A DNA stretch of 11,417 nucleotides from Pseudomonadota bacterium (GTDB lineage Bacteria; Pseudomonadota; Alphaproteobacteria; Rhizobiales; Xanthobacteraceae): positions 1-11,417 of the forward strand of contig JAEXXW010000228.1 in assembly GCA_023405565.1 (NCBI GenBank), given 5' to 3'. Shown here piece by piece: positions 1 through 6,685 of the stretch. The translations under genes were made by a program, and so were the position numbers. Position 1 is the stretch's first letter; the number at the start of each line of letters is the position of its first letter. Below the pieces are notes generated by a model. That model was not told the origin of the DNA. It made no database searches and worked only from the letters and a program-made list of their open reading frames with translations.

Positions 1-112
1 GCACAACCTTCTTGCCGCTGAAGACGTCATCGGTGGTCTTCGGCTTTGGCCCTTCCGATGTCATGACGCGGAATGTGGAAGTGGGCAGTTTCTCGCCGAC
101 CTTGATGGTCAT
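1..112 (-). CDS. Peroxiredoxin (AhpC/TSA, glutaredoxin-type), N-terminal fragment
   Basis: The first 37 codons of a gene that runs off the left edge of the window. The protein begins MTIKVGEKLP and continues with a TFRVMTSEGP stretch and then TTDDVFSGKKVV. This is the characteristic N-terminus of the Prx5-like / glutaredoxin-type peroxiredoxins of alphaproteobacteria, which reduce hydrogen peroxide and alkyl hydroperoxides with thiols as donors. The peroxidatic cysteine would lie just beyond the window, so catalytic competence cannot be judged. The ATG is supported by an AGAGAGGA Shine-Dalgarno sequence (minus strand, 121-128) eight bases upstream. It lies 86 bp downstream of the DsbD-like gene on the same strand, so the two probably form a thiol-redox operon. 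The family call is from recognition of the N-terminus only. Confidence 0.8.
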   Translation of the reverse strand, partial: MTIKVGEKLPTSTFRVMTSEGPKPKTTDDVFSGKKVV

Positions 113-198
113 GGGTGCAGTCCTCTCTATATTTCCTGGTAGCGCCGCCGCGATCCGGCCGCACGGGAGGGTGCTGCAAAATAAGGCGCGCTGGCGCG

Positions 199-1044
199 TT
201 AGTCGAGACGGATCGTGGTCTCGATGGCATCCTGTCCAGAAACCGCTGTCAGTGTAATGGTAGCGCCGTCCGCGCTTTTGCCCGGCGGCAGGCCATCCAG
301 CGCGAAGGAAAAGCGCTGCAATCCGGCCACCGCTCCATCCATCTTGTCCGGCACGGGCAGGGCCCAGTCGCTCGACGGTCCTTCCGCGAACAATGTCACG
401 GGCGCTCCGGCTGGTGCAGCGACGTCCACCAGCACGCGTGCAGGCCTGGTGCTGTTATCGCGAAGGAAAGATTTGATCGCGAGTGGAGTGTCGGCGCCAA
501 GCGGCTTCGCTTTTGGGACGGTCTTTTCCGACGCGGCGATTACGGCATCGGTATCGGCCGCGCCGGGCTTGATCGTCAGCTCGACCTGCCCTTCTGCCGG
601 GATGCACAATTTTTCGCAGATCGCATAATCGAGCTTCAATCGCAGAATGACAGGCTTGCCGGCGTCCTTGGCCTCGATCGTGAGTGGGAACACCACCCCG
701 TCTTTGTAGCCGATGATCACGCCATCCGCCTCGGCGATGCGCTGCGGTGCTGGCCAGGCAAGGGTCACCGATTTCAAATTTTCGGATTTCTCAAAATTGA
801 AATGGGGTGGCACACCGGAATCACCGGGATAACGCCAGTAGGTCTTCCACCCGCCGGCCAGACGAAGCTCGACACCGGCACGCAAAAAAGCGGGCGCATC
901 TGCATTGCTGCTACCCGCGATCAGCCGAACGCCCGATTTTGTATCTCCGTCCCATGTCGAGGTTGTTTCAGCCGCATGCGCCTGCGCCATCACAGCGAGC
1001 GCGATTGTGGCAAAAACGGACAAGTTTGAAGCGCGGGAAAACAT
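199..1044 (-). CDS. Periplasmic DsbD N-terminal-domain (thiol:disulfide interchange) protein
   Basis: A 281-residue protein with a clear signal peptide: a basic MFSRAS start, a hydrophobic core, and a likely cleavage after AHA near residue 24. The mature part resembles the DsbD N-terminal (nDsbD / ScsB-alpha) immunoglobulin-like fold. It has GWKTYWRYPGDSG at about 65-77, GYKDGVVFPL at about 112-121, and the redox motif CEKLCIP with Cys143 and Cys147. In this family the paired cysteines accept electrons from a membrane partner and pass them to periplasmic thiol proteins. No transmembrane DsbD beta domain or thioredoxin-like gamma domain is present, so the protein stands alone and must use a partner encoded elsewhere. 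The peroxiredoxin gene follows 86 bp downstream on the same strand, which suggests joint redox function. The start was chosen because it places the signal peptide at the N-terminus. The upstream ribosome-binding sequence is weak (GGGCTCC). Confidence 0.88.
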   Translation of the reverse strand: MFSRASNLSVFATIALAVMAQAHAAETTSTWDGDTKSGVRLIAGSSNADAPAFLRAGVELRLAGGWKTYWRYPGDSGVPPHFNFEKSENLKSVTLAWPAPQRIAEADGVIIGYKDGVVFPLTIEAKDAGKPVILRLKLDYAICEKLCIPAEGQVELTIKPGAADTDAVIAASEKTVPKAKPLGADTPLAIKSFLRDNSTRPARVLVDVAAPAGAPVTLFAEGPSSDWALPVPDKMDGAVAGLQRFSFALDGLPPGKSADGATITLTAVSGQDAIETTIRLD

Positions 1045-1090
1045 GGAGCCCGTTTAAAGTTTTCTGCCCGGCTGAGCCACTGAAATCGCC

Positions 1091-1118
1091 GTGAGGGGCT
1101 AAGAAAGCCCCCTTTCAC
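1091..1118. repeat. Imperfect inverted repeat in the divergent promoter region
   Basis: Arms GTGAGGGGCT (1091-1100) and AGCCCC (1106-1111) plus TCAC (1115-1118) pair around a five-base AAGAA loop, with a three-base bulge (CTT) in the right arm. It sits between the two divergent genes and its right end overlaps the proposed -35 box of yqgE. It could be an operator or just a DNA hairpin; no regulator is identified. Confidence 0.45.
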
Positions 1119-1142
1119 AATCGGGCCAGAAGTGATTAGATT
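1114..1142 (+). promoter_or_regulatory. Predicted sigma70-type promoter of yqgE
   Basis: TTCACA (1114-1119, five of six matches to TTGACA) is followed after exactly 17 bases by TAGATT (1137-1142, four of six to TATAAT). The start codon at 1149 is seven bases past the -10 box, which is where transcription would be expected to begin. No Shine-Dalgarno sequence lies ahead of the ATG. The promoter is inferred from pattern matching only. Confidence 0.5.
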
Positions 1143-1148
1143 CCAGCT

Positions 1149-1769
1149 ATGAAGATACCGAAATCCGGCTTGGGCAAGAAATCGGCGGCTGCGCGCGGTT
1201 ATCTGGATGGCCAGATGCTGATTGCCTCGCCGTCGATGAGCGACGATCGCTTCGCCAAGACGCTGATCTACATCTGCGCGCATTCGCCGGAAGGCGCGAT
1301 GGGCATCATCGTCAATCAGCCGGCGAGCAACATCAATTTTCCCGATCTTCTGGTGCAGCTCAATATCCTCACCGAGGAGGATGGCATCCTGGTGTCGCCG
1401 CGTCATGACGATGTGAAGGTGATGAAGGGCGGGCCGGTGGAGACGGGACGCGGCTTCGTGCTTCACTCGTCGGACTTCTTCATCGAGAATTCGACATTGC
1501 CGATCGATGACGGCATCTGTCTCACTGCGACCGTCGATATCCTGAAAGCGATGGCCACCGGCAGCGGACCGGCGAGTGCGATCCTTGCGCTTGGTTATGC
1601 CGGCTGGGCACCGGGGCAGCTTGAAACCGAAATCCAGAACAACGGCTGGCTGCATTGTGCCGCGGACGCCGAACTGATCTTCGGCGCGCCCGAGCAGAAA
1701 TACGAACGCGCCATGCGCAAGCTGGGCATCGCGCCCGGCATGCTGTCGAGCGAAGCCGGGCACGCCTAG
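1149..1769 (+). CDS. yqgE: YqgE/AlgH family protein (UPF0301)
   Basis: A 206-residue soluble protein of the YqgE/AlgH (UPF0301) family, conserved widely in Gram-negative bacteria. Its biochemical function is not settled; AlgH was linked to alginate regulation in Pseudomonas. Family landmarks are all present: [14 protein letters not shown] at 17-30, [23 protein letters not shown] at about 34-56, the [14 protein letters not shown] block at 93-106, and [14 protein letters not shown] at 149-162 followed by NNGWL. Length is normal, with a short basic N-terminal extension ([11 protein letters not shown]) typical of alphaproteobacterial members. It is transcribed divergently from the DsbD-like gene across a 104-bp gap. 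There is no Shine-Dalgarno sequence, and a predicted promoter would start transcription at the ATG, so translation may be leaderless. The stop codon TAG is also the first three bases of a dispersed repeat. Confidence 0.95.
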   Translation: MKIPKSGLGKKSAAARGYLDGQMLIASPSMSDDRFAKTLIYICAHSPEGAMGIIVNQPASNINFPDLLVQLNILTEEDGILVSPRHDDVKVMKGGPVETGRGFVLHSSDFFIENSTLPIDDGICLTATVDILKAMATGSGPASAILALGYAGWAPGQLETEIQNNGWLHCAADAELIFGAPEQKYERAMRKLGIAPGMLSSEAGHA

Positions 1770-1864
1770 AGCGGCTCCAGCCTCGTCGGAATCAAAGCCG
1801 GTCCCAGCTTTCATTTTGCCGCGTTACTTCACGCGACGGCTATGCACTTCGCTCGAAACCGCTC
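1767..1864 (+). repeat. Dispersed intergenic repeat, copy A (full-length, degenerate)
   Basis: This begins at TAGAGCGG, whose TAG is the yqgE stop codon, and ends at CGAAACCGCTC, so GAGCGG and CCGCTC form terminal inverted repeats. Internally it carries GGAATCAAAGCCGG (1788-1801), shared exactly with copy C at 8964-8977 and with one base missing in copy B at 2116-2128. A TTTTG-GCGTT-TTCACGCG tail and a CACTTCGCTCGAAA right end follow. I recall a closely similar dispersed family in Bradyrhizobium-lineage genomes, but could not verify this. The left hairpin arm has decayed in this copy. Confidence 0.7.
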
Positions 1865-1900
1865 AATTGCGGCATGTCATGCGCGAGGATGGCGACAAAC

Positions 1901-1930
1901 GGGCCGTCAGCGGGGCGCCACTGACGGCCC
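1901..1930. repeat. Perfect 10-bp stem hairpin
   Basis: GGGCCGTCAG (1901-1910) and CTGACGGCCC (1921-1930) pair perfectly around a 10-base loop, CGGGGCGCCA. It is 132 bp past the yqgE stop. No T-run follows on the plus strand (TCGTCGCAAC) and none lies on the minus side (GTTTGTCGCC), so it is not a canonical intrinsic terminator. It could still stop or protect a 3' end. Confidence 0.6.
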
Positions 1931-1996
1931 TCGTCGCAACGTAGAAATGTGTTCGGTGAACGCAATTCTCGCGACAGTGAGACGGTAGTCGTTGCA

Positions 1997-2010
1997 ATTG
2001 CGCGCGCAAT
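1997..2010. repeat. Perfect 14-base palindrome ATTGCGCGCGCAAT
   Basis: The sequence equals its own reverse complement over 14 bases. It may be a protein-binding site; no regulator can be named. It lies 16 bases from the next 14-base palindrome. Confidence 0.5.
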
Positions 2011-2026
2011 CGAAACGCTTTCTTAA

Positions 2027-2040
2027 CCTAACCGGTTAGG
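2027..2040. repeat. Perfect 14-base palindrome CCTAACCGGTTAGG
   Basis: A self-complementary 14-mer, flanked by TTAA on the left and CTTA on the right, so the symmetry continues imperfectly with one extra base. This form, with an even-length symmetric core, is typical of TetR- or MarR-type operators, but it lies downstream of both flanking genes, where an operator has no obvious target. Confidence 0.5.
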
Positions 2041-2097
2041 CTTACCTGCTGCAGGGAACCGCTCGATCGCTCACGTTTGTGTCAACGCGCGCGTCAG

Positions 2098-2167
2098 GGC
2101 CTGTCCGGCTTTGATGGAATCAAGCCGGCGCTCGAGCTTTTTGTTTTGAGGCGATTTCTAACGCGCA
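2098..2167 (+). repeat. Dispersed intergenic repeat, copy B
   Basis: It shares with copy C the hairpin CCGGCTTTGA...TCAAGCCGG (2105-2128, one A missing in the right arm) and an identical 17-base tract CTTTTTGTTTTGAGGCG (2137-2153 here, 8986-9002 in copy C). The right end runs into the 3' end of the minus-strand GGDEF-EAL gene, whose TAG stop (2158-2160) lies inside the repeat tail. The left end is eroded (CAGGGCCTG instead of TAGAGC). Confidence 0.75.
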
Positions 2168-5088
2168 ACTGCCATGCGGTCGTGCGAGGCGAGCAATTTG
2201 GTGGCGGCCTCAGAAGTCATTGGCTGGCCGAAAGCAAAGCCCTGCGCATATTCGCAGCCCATGTGATAGAGCTCGACGGCATCGGAATCGGTTTCGACGC
2301 CTTCCGCCACGGCTTCCATGCCGAGATCATGCGCCAGGGCGATGATCGAGCGCAGGATCACCGGGCGTGTTCCCTTGGAACTCATGCGCACGAAGGACTG
2401 GTCGATCTTGATGGTGTCGAACGGGAAGCGCTGCAGATAGGACAGCGACGAGTGTCCGGTGCCGAAATCGTCAAGCGCGAGTCCAGCGCCGAGCTCGCGC
2501 AATCGCGTGAGCAATTGCGCGGCGTGTTCCGGGTTTTCCATCACCATCGACTCGGTCAGTTCGAGCTTCAATGTGCCGCGCGTGACGGATGACCGCGCCA
2601 GCACGGTGCGCAGGTCCTGTATCAGATCCTGCCGCAGCAATTGCCGCGACGACACATTGACGCTAGCGAACAATCCTTCATGGGAGCGGGTGGTGCGTTG
2701 CCACAGGCTGAGCTGCCGCGCGGTCCGGTCCAGCATGAAATGGCCGAGATCGACGATCAGGCCGATTTCCTCGGCGATGGTGATGAACTCCGCCGGCGAC
2801 AGGCGGCCGAGTTTGGGATGATCCCAGCGCGCCAGCGCTTCGAAGCCGGCAATCGTGCGGTCTTCGAGGCGGATGATCGGTTGATAGAGGATCTTGATTT
2901 CCTCGCGCTCGATCGAACGGCGCAGTTCGGATTCCACCGTCAGCCGGTCGGATTTGCGCGCGCGCATCGCCGCCTTGAACACTTCGATACGGTCACCGCC
3001 GATGCGCTTGGAATGATACATCGCAAGCTCGGCGTCTTTCAGGATCTCGTCGCTCTTGGCGGCTTGTCCATCCGCGAGGCACAGGCCGATCGACGCGGTG
3101 AGGAAGATTTCGCGATCGTTGAAGGTGATGGGTGAGCGGATGGCTCTACGGATATTTTCCGCGAAGGCGATGATGCGGCCAGGATCGCGCTCCGACAGAA
3201 GGATCAGCGCGAATTGATCGCCCGAAAGACGCGCGAGCGTATCCTGCGGTTTGAGCAGGCGGATCAGGCGGCGGGCCAGCGTGAGCAGGATCGAGTCGCC
3301 AACGGCCATGCCGACGGAGTCGTTGACCTGTTTGAAGCGATCGAGATCGATGACGATGACGGTCGGCCGCATCGCCGGGTCGTTCTTGGCGAAGCCCAGC
3401 ACCGCTTCGAAGCGATCGAGGAAAAGCTGGCGGTTCGGCAGACCGGTGAGATTGTCATGCACCGCGTCGTGCAGCAGGCGCTCTTCGGCGGTCTTGAATT
3501 CGGTCACGTCGGTCAGCGTGCCGACAAGGCGGACGACTTCGCCGTCGGAGCCGACAACGGGCCTCGCTTTCAGCGCGAACCACAGATAATGCCCATCCGG
3601 CGTGCGCAGGCGGAAATCCTGCACGAGACGGCCGCGGCGCTGTTCGATCACGCCATCGAGTGCGGCGCGGAAGCGGTCGCGATCGAGCGGATGCAAAACC
3701 TCGAGCCAGCCGGCGGCGGAGCCTTCCAGAGCGCCGCGCTTGAGGCCGAGCATCTGCTCGGTTTCGGGACTGGTGAAGACCTTGTCCGACGAGACATCCC
3801 AGTCCCAGATCATGTCGCCGGCACCGGTGAGCGCCAGCGCGCGGCGCTCGACATCGGAGACGATGCTGTGGGTGATCGATCCGGCGAAGGCGTGCTGCAT
3901 GACCGTGAAACCGATCAGCATCACGATCAGCACGAGGCCGCCGAGCAGAGCGGGGCCGACAATGTCGTTGGTGACAAAGCCGCCAATGGTGAGGCCGGCG
4001 GCGATCGTCCAGACGCAGAGCAGGAACCAGGTCGGGATCAGCAGCACCGCGCGGTCGAAGCCCTGCATCGACAGCAGCACGACGACAGCAAAGCCGAGGA
4101 AGGCAACACCGGCGAAGGAGAAACGCGCAATACCCGATGCCACCGCCGGATCATACAAGGCGACCGCGATCAGCGCCGCGAGGCCTCCCAGCCAGGCGAC
4201 CGTGATGTGTGCGTAACGCACATGCCAGCGATTGAGGTTGAGATAGGCGAACAGGAACACCAGCAGGGTCGCGGCCAGAACGCATTCGCCGATCGCCCGC
4301 CAGATGCGCTCTGCGCCGGCTGACATGTCGAAGACCTTGCCCCAGAAGCCGAAATCGATGCCGATATAGACCAGCACCGCCCAGCCGAGTGCGGCGGCCG
4401 CCGGGAACATCACCGAGCCCTTCACCACGAACAGGATGGTGAGGAACAAGGCCAGCAGGCCGGCGATGCCGATGACGATGCCGTAATAGAGCGTGAAGGA
4501 GTTGATCTTGTCCTTGTAGGCGTCCGGCTCCCACAGATAGAGCTGCGGCAGGTTGTCGGAGCGCAATTCCAGCACATAGGTCACGACCGATCCGGGATCG
4601 AGCGTGACGCGGAAGATATCGGCGGTGGCTGAATCCTGGCGTTCGGGCCGTTCGCCGGCGCTGGGCGTCACAGTGACGACGCGTGAGAGGCCAAGATCGG
4701 GCCAGAACAGGCCGGAGCCGACCATGCGGTAATGCGGCACGACGATCAGCCGGTCGATCTGTTCATCGCCGGTATTGGCCAGTGCAAACACGGCCCAGTT
4801 GTTGCCGGCTTCGCGGCCGCGGACTTCGATGCGCCGGATAATGCCGTCGGGGCCGGGTGCCGTGGAGACCTGGACGCGGTCGCCGTCCGTGCGCGGGCGC
4901 TCCACAGCCTGGGTCAGGTCGATCGCGGCGGCATCGGTCCGTACATTGACCGCATCGACGGCGCGCGCGGGCGTGAGCGCCAGCCACAGGCTCGCGCAGG
5001 CGCAGAGGAGCGCCGGGAGCACACGCGGCAGTTGCCGCTGGCCCGTCGAGGGTCGCGATGCTGAGCGATATGCGCGGTGTTCCGGCAA
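2158..5088 (-). CDS. 7TM-sensor PAS-GGDEF(degenerate)-EAL protein, probable c-di-GMP phosphodiesterase
   Basis: A 976-residue inner-membrane protein. A signal peptide (cleavage near ARA, residue 43) precedes a periplasmic 7TMR-DISM-like sensor region (about 44-195) and seven membrane helices (about 201-398, starting with the typical LYYGIVIGI). A PAS/PAC domain (about 415-530), a GGDEF domain (about 540-700) and an EAL domain (about 715-965) follow. The GGDEF motif reads SGDQF (622-626) and the upstream inhibitory-site arginine is missing (KPQD), so cyclase activity is unlikely. The EAL side looks complete: EAL at 750-752, Asn811 in VNVS, ELTES at 843-847, DDFGTG at 873-878, Lys894 in KID, AEGVET at 928-933, QGF at 949. 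I infer that it hydrolyses c-di-GMP, with the GGDEF part perhaps acting as a GTP-binding regulatory module, as in GGDQF-EAL protein BifA. The start is TTG with GAGGA nine bases upstream and an in-frame TGA just before it. The sensed ligand is unknown. Confidence 0.9.
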   Translation of the reverse strand: MPEHRAYRSASRPSTGQRQLPRVLPALLCACASLWLALTPARAVDAVNVRTDAAAIDLTQAVERPRTDGDRVQVSTAPGPDGIIRRIEVRGREAGNNWAVFALANTGDEQIDRLIVVPHYRMVGSGLFWPDLGLSRVVTVTPSAGERPERQDSATADIFRVTLDPGSVVTYVLELRSDNLPQLYLWEPDAYKDKINSFTLYYGIVIGIAGLLALFLTILFVVKGSVMFPAAAALGWAVLVYIGIDFGFWGKVFDMSAGAERIWRAIGECVLAATLLVFLFAYLNLNRWHVRYAHITVAWLGGLAALIAVALYDPAVASGIARFSFAGVAFLGFAVVVLLSMQGFDRAVLLIPTWFLLCVWTIAAGLTIGGFVTNDIVGPALLGGLVLIVMLIGFTVMQHAFAGSITHSIVSDVERRALALTGAGDMIWDWDVSSDKVFTSPETEQMLGLKRGALEGSAAGWLEVLHPLDRDRFRAALDGVIEQRRGRLVQDFRLRTPDGHYLWFALKARPVVGSDGEVVRLVGTLTDVTEFKTAEERLLHDAVHDNLTGLPNRQLFLDRFEAVLGFAKNDPAMRPTVIVIDLDRFKQVNDSVGMAVGDSILLTLARRLIRLLKPQDTLARLSGDQFALILLSERDPGRIIAFAENIRRAIRSPITFNDREIFLTASIGLCLADGQAAKSDEILKDAELAMYHSKRIGGDRIEVFKAAMRARKSDRLTVESELRRSIEREEIKILYQPIIRLEDRTIAGFEALARWDHPKLGRLSPAEFITIAEEIGLIVDLGHFMLDRTARQLSLWQRTTRSHEGLFASVNVSSRQLLRQDLIQDLRTVLARSSVTRGTLKLELTESMVMENPEHAAQLLTRLRELGAGLALDDFGTGHSSLSYLQRFPFDTIKIDQSFVRMSSKGTRPVILRSIIALAHDLGMEAVAEGVETDSDAVELYHMGCEYAQGFAFGQPMTSEAATKLLASHDRMAVAR

Positions 5089-5199
5089 GATTCCCCGTCC
5101 TCAACTTCTTAAAAGTCCGACGTTTACGCCGATTTCGGGGCGCGGGCCGGTGAAATAGCCCCAAACTTATAAGTGGTTCGAGCGGCCAAGGGGAGAGGA

Positions 5200-5229
5200 T
5201 TTGGCGACCCGCCCCATTTCCGGGCCAAA
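5200..5229 (-). terminator. Hairpin after the glycosidase gene, possible weak terminator
   Basis: TTTGG (5200-5204) pairs with CCAAA (5225-5229), and CCCG (5208-5211) with CGGG (5221-5224), with a three-base bulge. It starts 18 bases past the stop of the minus-strand glycosidase gene. The minus-strand sequence after it is only pyrimidine-rich (TCCTCTCC), not a T-run. The rest of the 158-bp gap before the GGDEF-EAL gene must contain that gene's promoter, which I could not pick out with confidence. Confidence 0.3.
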
Positions 5230-5246
5230 CTACTCCTTTGGCGTTC

Positions 5247-6599
5247 TCAACGGCGGTCGGCGACTGGAGAGGCACCAAGCGATCGTGCTCCCGCAAGGCG
5301 GCGGTCGCTCCGCTCCAGCTGGTCCCGCCGCAGGCGGCCGGAGGCGTCAGCCCGCAGCAGCGCCAGCATCACCGGATAGACCTGTCCGCCATCATAGCTG
5401 ATCAGGATCAGATCGACACCGGCGTTGAGGGCGAGGACGGACGCTTCGCCGATCCCGGCATCGCTGGCAAAGACCGCCCCCATGTTGAAATCGTCCGTCA
5501 CCAGGACGCCGTCGTGGTTCCATTCGCCGCGCAGCAGGTCCGACACCACGGCTTTGGAGAACGAGGCCGGCCGGTCCTTGTCGACGGCGATGAGCCGCGC
5601 ATGGCCGAGCATGGTGAAGGCGCCGGCCTGATGCATCAGGGCGCGGAACGGCACCCAGTCGCTGCTTTCCAGCGTGGCGCGGGGCGCCGTGAGATCGGCA
5701 TCCTCCAGATGCGTATCTTCGACGACGCGACCGAGGCCAGGGAAGTGCTTCAGTGTGCAATGAATGCCGGTCTGGATCAGCGCGGCGCAATAGTCGCCGG
5801 CAACGGCCGTCACCATCGCCGGATCATCGGAGATGGCGCGTTCGAAGACGCGTGTGTAACGGTCATCGTCATTGACGATGTTATGGTTGATGTCGACGAC
5901 GGGCGCGAAGTTCAGATTGAAACCGAGATCGGCCAATGCGCGGCCTTTCTCCGTAGCGAATGTCTGGATGGCTTTGCGGCGCTCGGTGTCGTTCGGGTGT
6001 TTGCGGACGATCTCGCCCAGCGTCTCCTGTCGTGGCAGGGGCGGCGACATGCGCGAGACGCCGCCACCTTCCTGATCGGTGGCGATCAGCAGCGGTGGCA
6101 ATCCTTGCGCCTTGCGAATGGCCTGCAGCGACGCAATCTCGCTGCGGATCGTGGCCGCATCCTTGCCCCGCACATTATGCGCGGTGACAAAGACGCCGGC
6201 GACGGCGCGGCGTTCGATCAGACGGCGCAATTCATCGCGGTCGCGATAGCCGACGATGATGTGACGGCCGAGCCGTTCGAGGCTTGCTGCATCGGCGCGC
6301 AACACGTCGTGGCGTTGCCAATGGAAGCGCGCTTCGGACAACAAGGTCAGTGCCAGGCCGCCAGAGGCGATGAGCGCAATGACGGTGGAGATGGCTGCGA
6401 TGACGTAAGGGTGCCGCTTGCGCCGCAGCCACCAGATTTCACAGACAATGAATGCGAGGGCGACGACGATGAAGGCAGCGAGTGCCGGCATGCGAATGCT
6501 GGCGAGGATCGGCGAGCGCCAATACAGAGCGAAAACAACGCAAGCGGCCGCGGCTGCGGCCCGCAGCAGGAATAACGCAATAATCGGGATGTGCTTCAC
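5247..6599 (-). CDS. Membrane-anchored family 3 glycosidase, NagZ-like (beta-N-acetylhexosaminidase family)
   Basis: About 450 residues from a GTG start (MKHIPIIALFLL). Three hydrophobic helices (about 4-27, 38-57 and 65-87) precede a GH3 catalytic barrel. Catalytic-domain landmarks in order are: ATDQEGGGVSR (about 173-183), NFAPVVDI, KHFPGLG (284-290), the DTH motif (295-297) matching the Asp-His general acid/base pair of NagZ, and VTDDFNMG (367-374) with Asp369 as likely nucleophile. NagZ enzymes release N-acetylglucosamine from muropeptides, normally in the cytoplasm with no membrane helices. Here the basic loop LRRKRHPY between helices 2 and 3 argues that the barrel faces the periplasm. 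The substrate is therefore uncertain. An in-frame TTG at 6656 would add 19 residues; neither start has a good Shine-Dalgarno sequence. It follows the quinone oxidoreductase gene by 86 bp (29 bp with the upstream start), so co-transcription is plausible. Confidence 0.87.
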   Translation of the reverse strand: MKHIPIIALFLLRAAAAAACVVFALYWRSPILASIRMPALAAFIVVALAFIVCEIWWLRRKRHPYVIAAISTVIALIASGGLALTLLSEARFHWQRHDVLRADAASLERLGRHIIVGYRDRDELRRLIERRAVAGVFVTAHNVRGKDAATIRSEIASLQAIRKAQGLPPLLIATDQEGGGVSRMSPPLPRQETLGEIVRKHPNDTERRKAIQTFATEKGRALADLGFNLNFAPVVDINHNIVNDDDRYTRVFERAISDDPAMVTAVAGDYCAALIQTGIHCTLKHFPGLGRVVEDTHLEDADLTAPRATLESSDWVPFRALMHQAGAFTMLGHARLIAVDKDRPASFSKAVVSDLLRGEWNHDGVLVTDDFNMGAVFASDAGIGEASVLALNAGVDLILISYDGGQVYPVMLALLRADASGRLRRDQLERSDRRLAGARSLGASPVADRR

Positions 6600-6685
6600 G
6601 TCTTTGTGGCCGGAATGATCTGGGTCCGACCGCGACAAGCCCGCAATCGGCGACAAATTTATGTCGCCGATGACAGGGGATTGGT

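Larger units (their letters stand above)
1865..2097. other. Non-coding stretch between convergent genes, rich in palindromes
   Basis: No convincing gene lies between the ends of yqgE and the GGDEF-EAL gene; open frames here lack family resemblance and codon-like composition. The stretch holds a 10-bp hairpin (1901-1930), two perfect 14-base palindromes (1997-2010 and 2027-2040), and little else that I can name. Confidence 0.5.

Noticed and set aside
115..1029. A 304-codon plus-strand open frame opposite the DsbD-like gene
   Set aside because: The minus strand encodes a signal peptide and the CEKLC domain; the opposing product resembles nothing and is rich in Arg/Gly/His.
3214..4323. A 369-codon open frame on the plus strand inside the GGDEF-EAL gene
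   Set aside because: It is antisense to a gene with full domain evidence; its product is a low-complexity charged sequence with no family resemblance, typical of high-GC antisense frames.
5238..6575. A 445-codon plus-strand open frame opposite the glycosidase gene
   Set aside because: The minus-strand frame carries all GH3 catalytic motifs; the plus-strand product has no recognisable domain.
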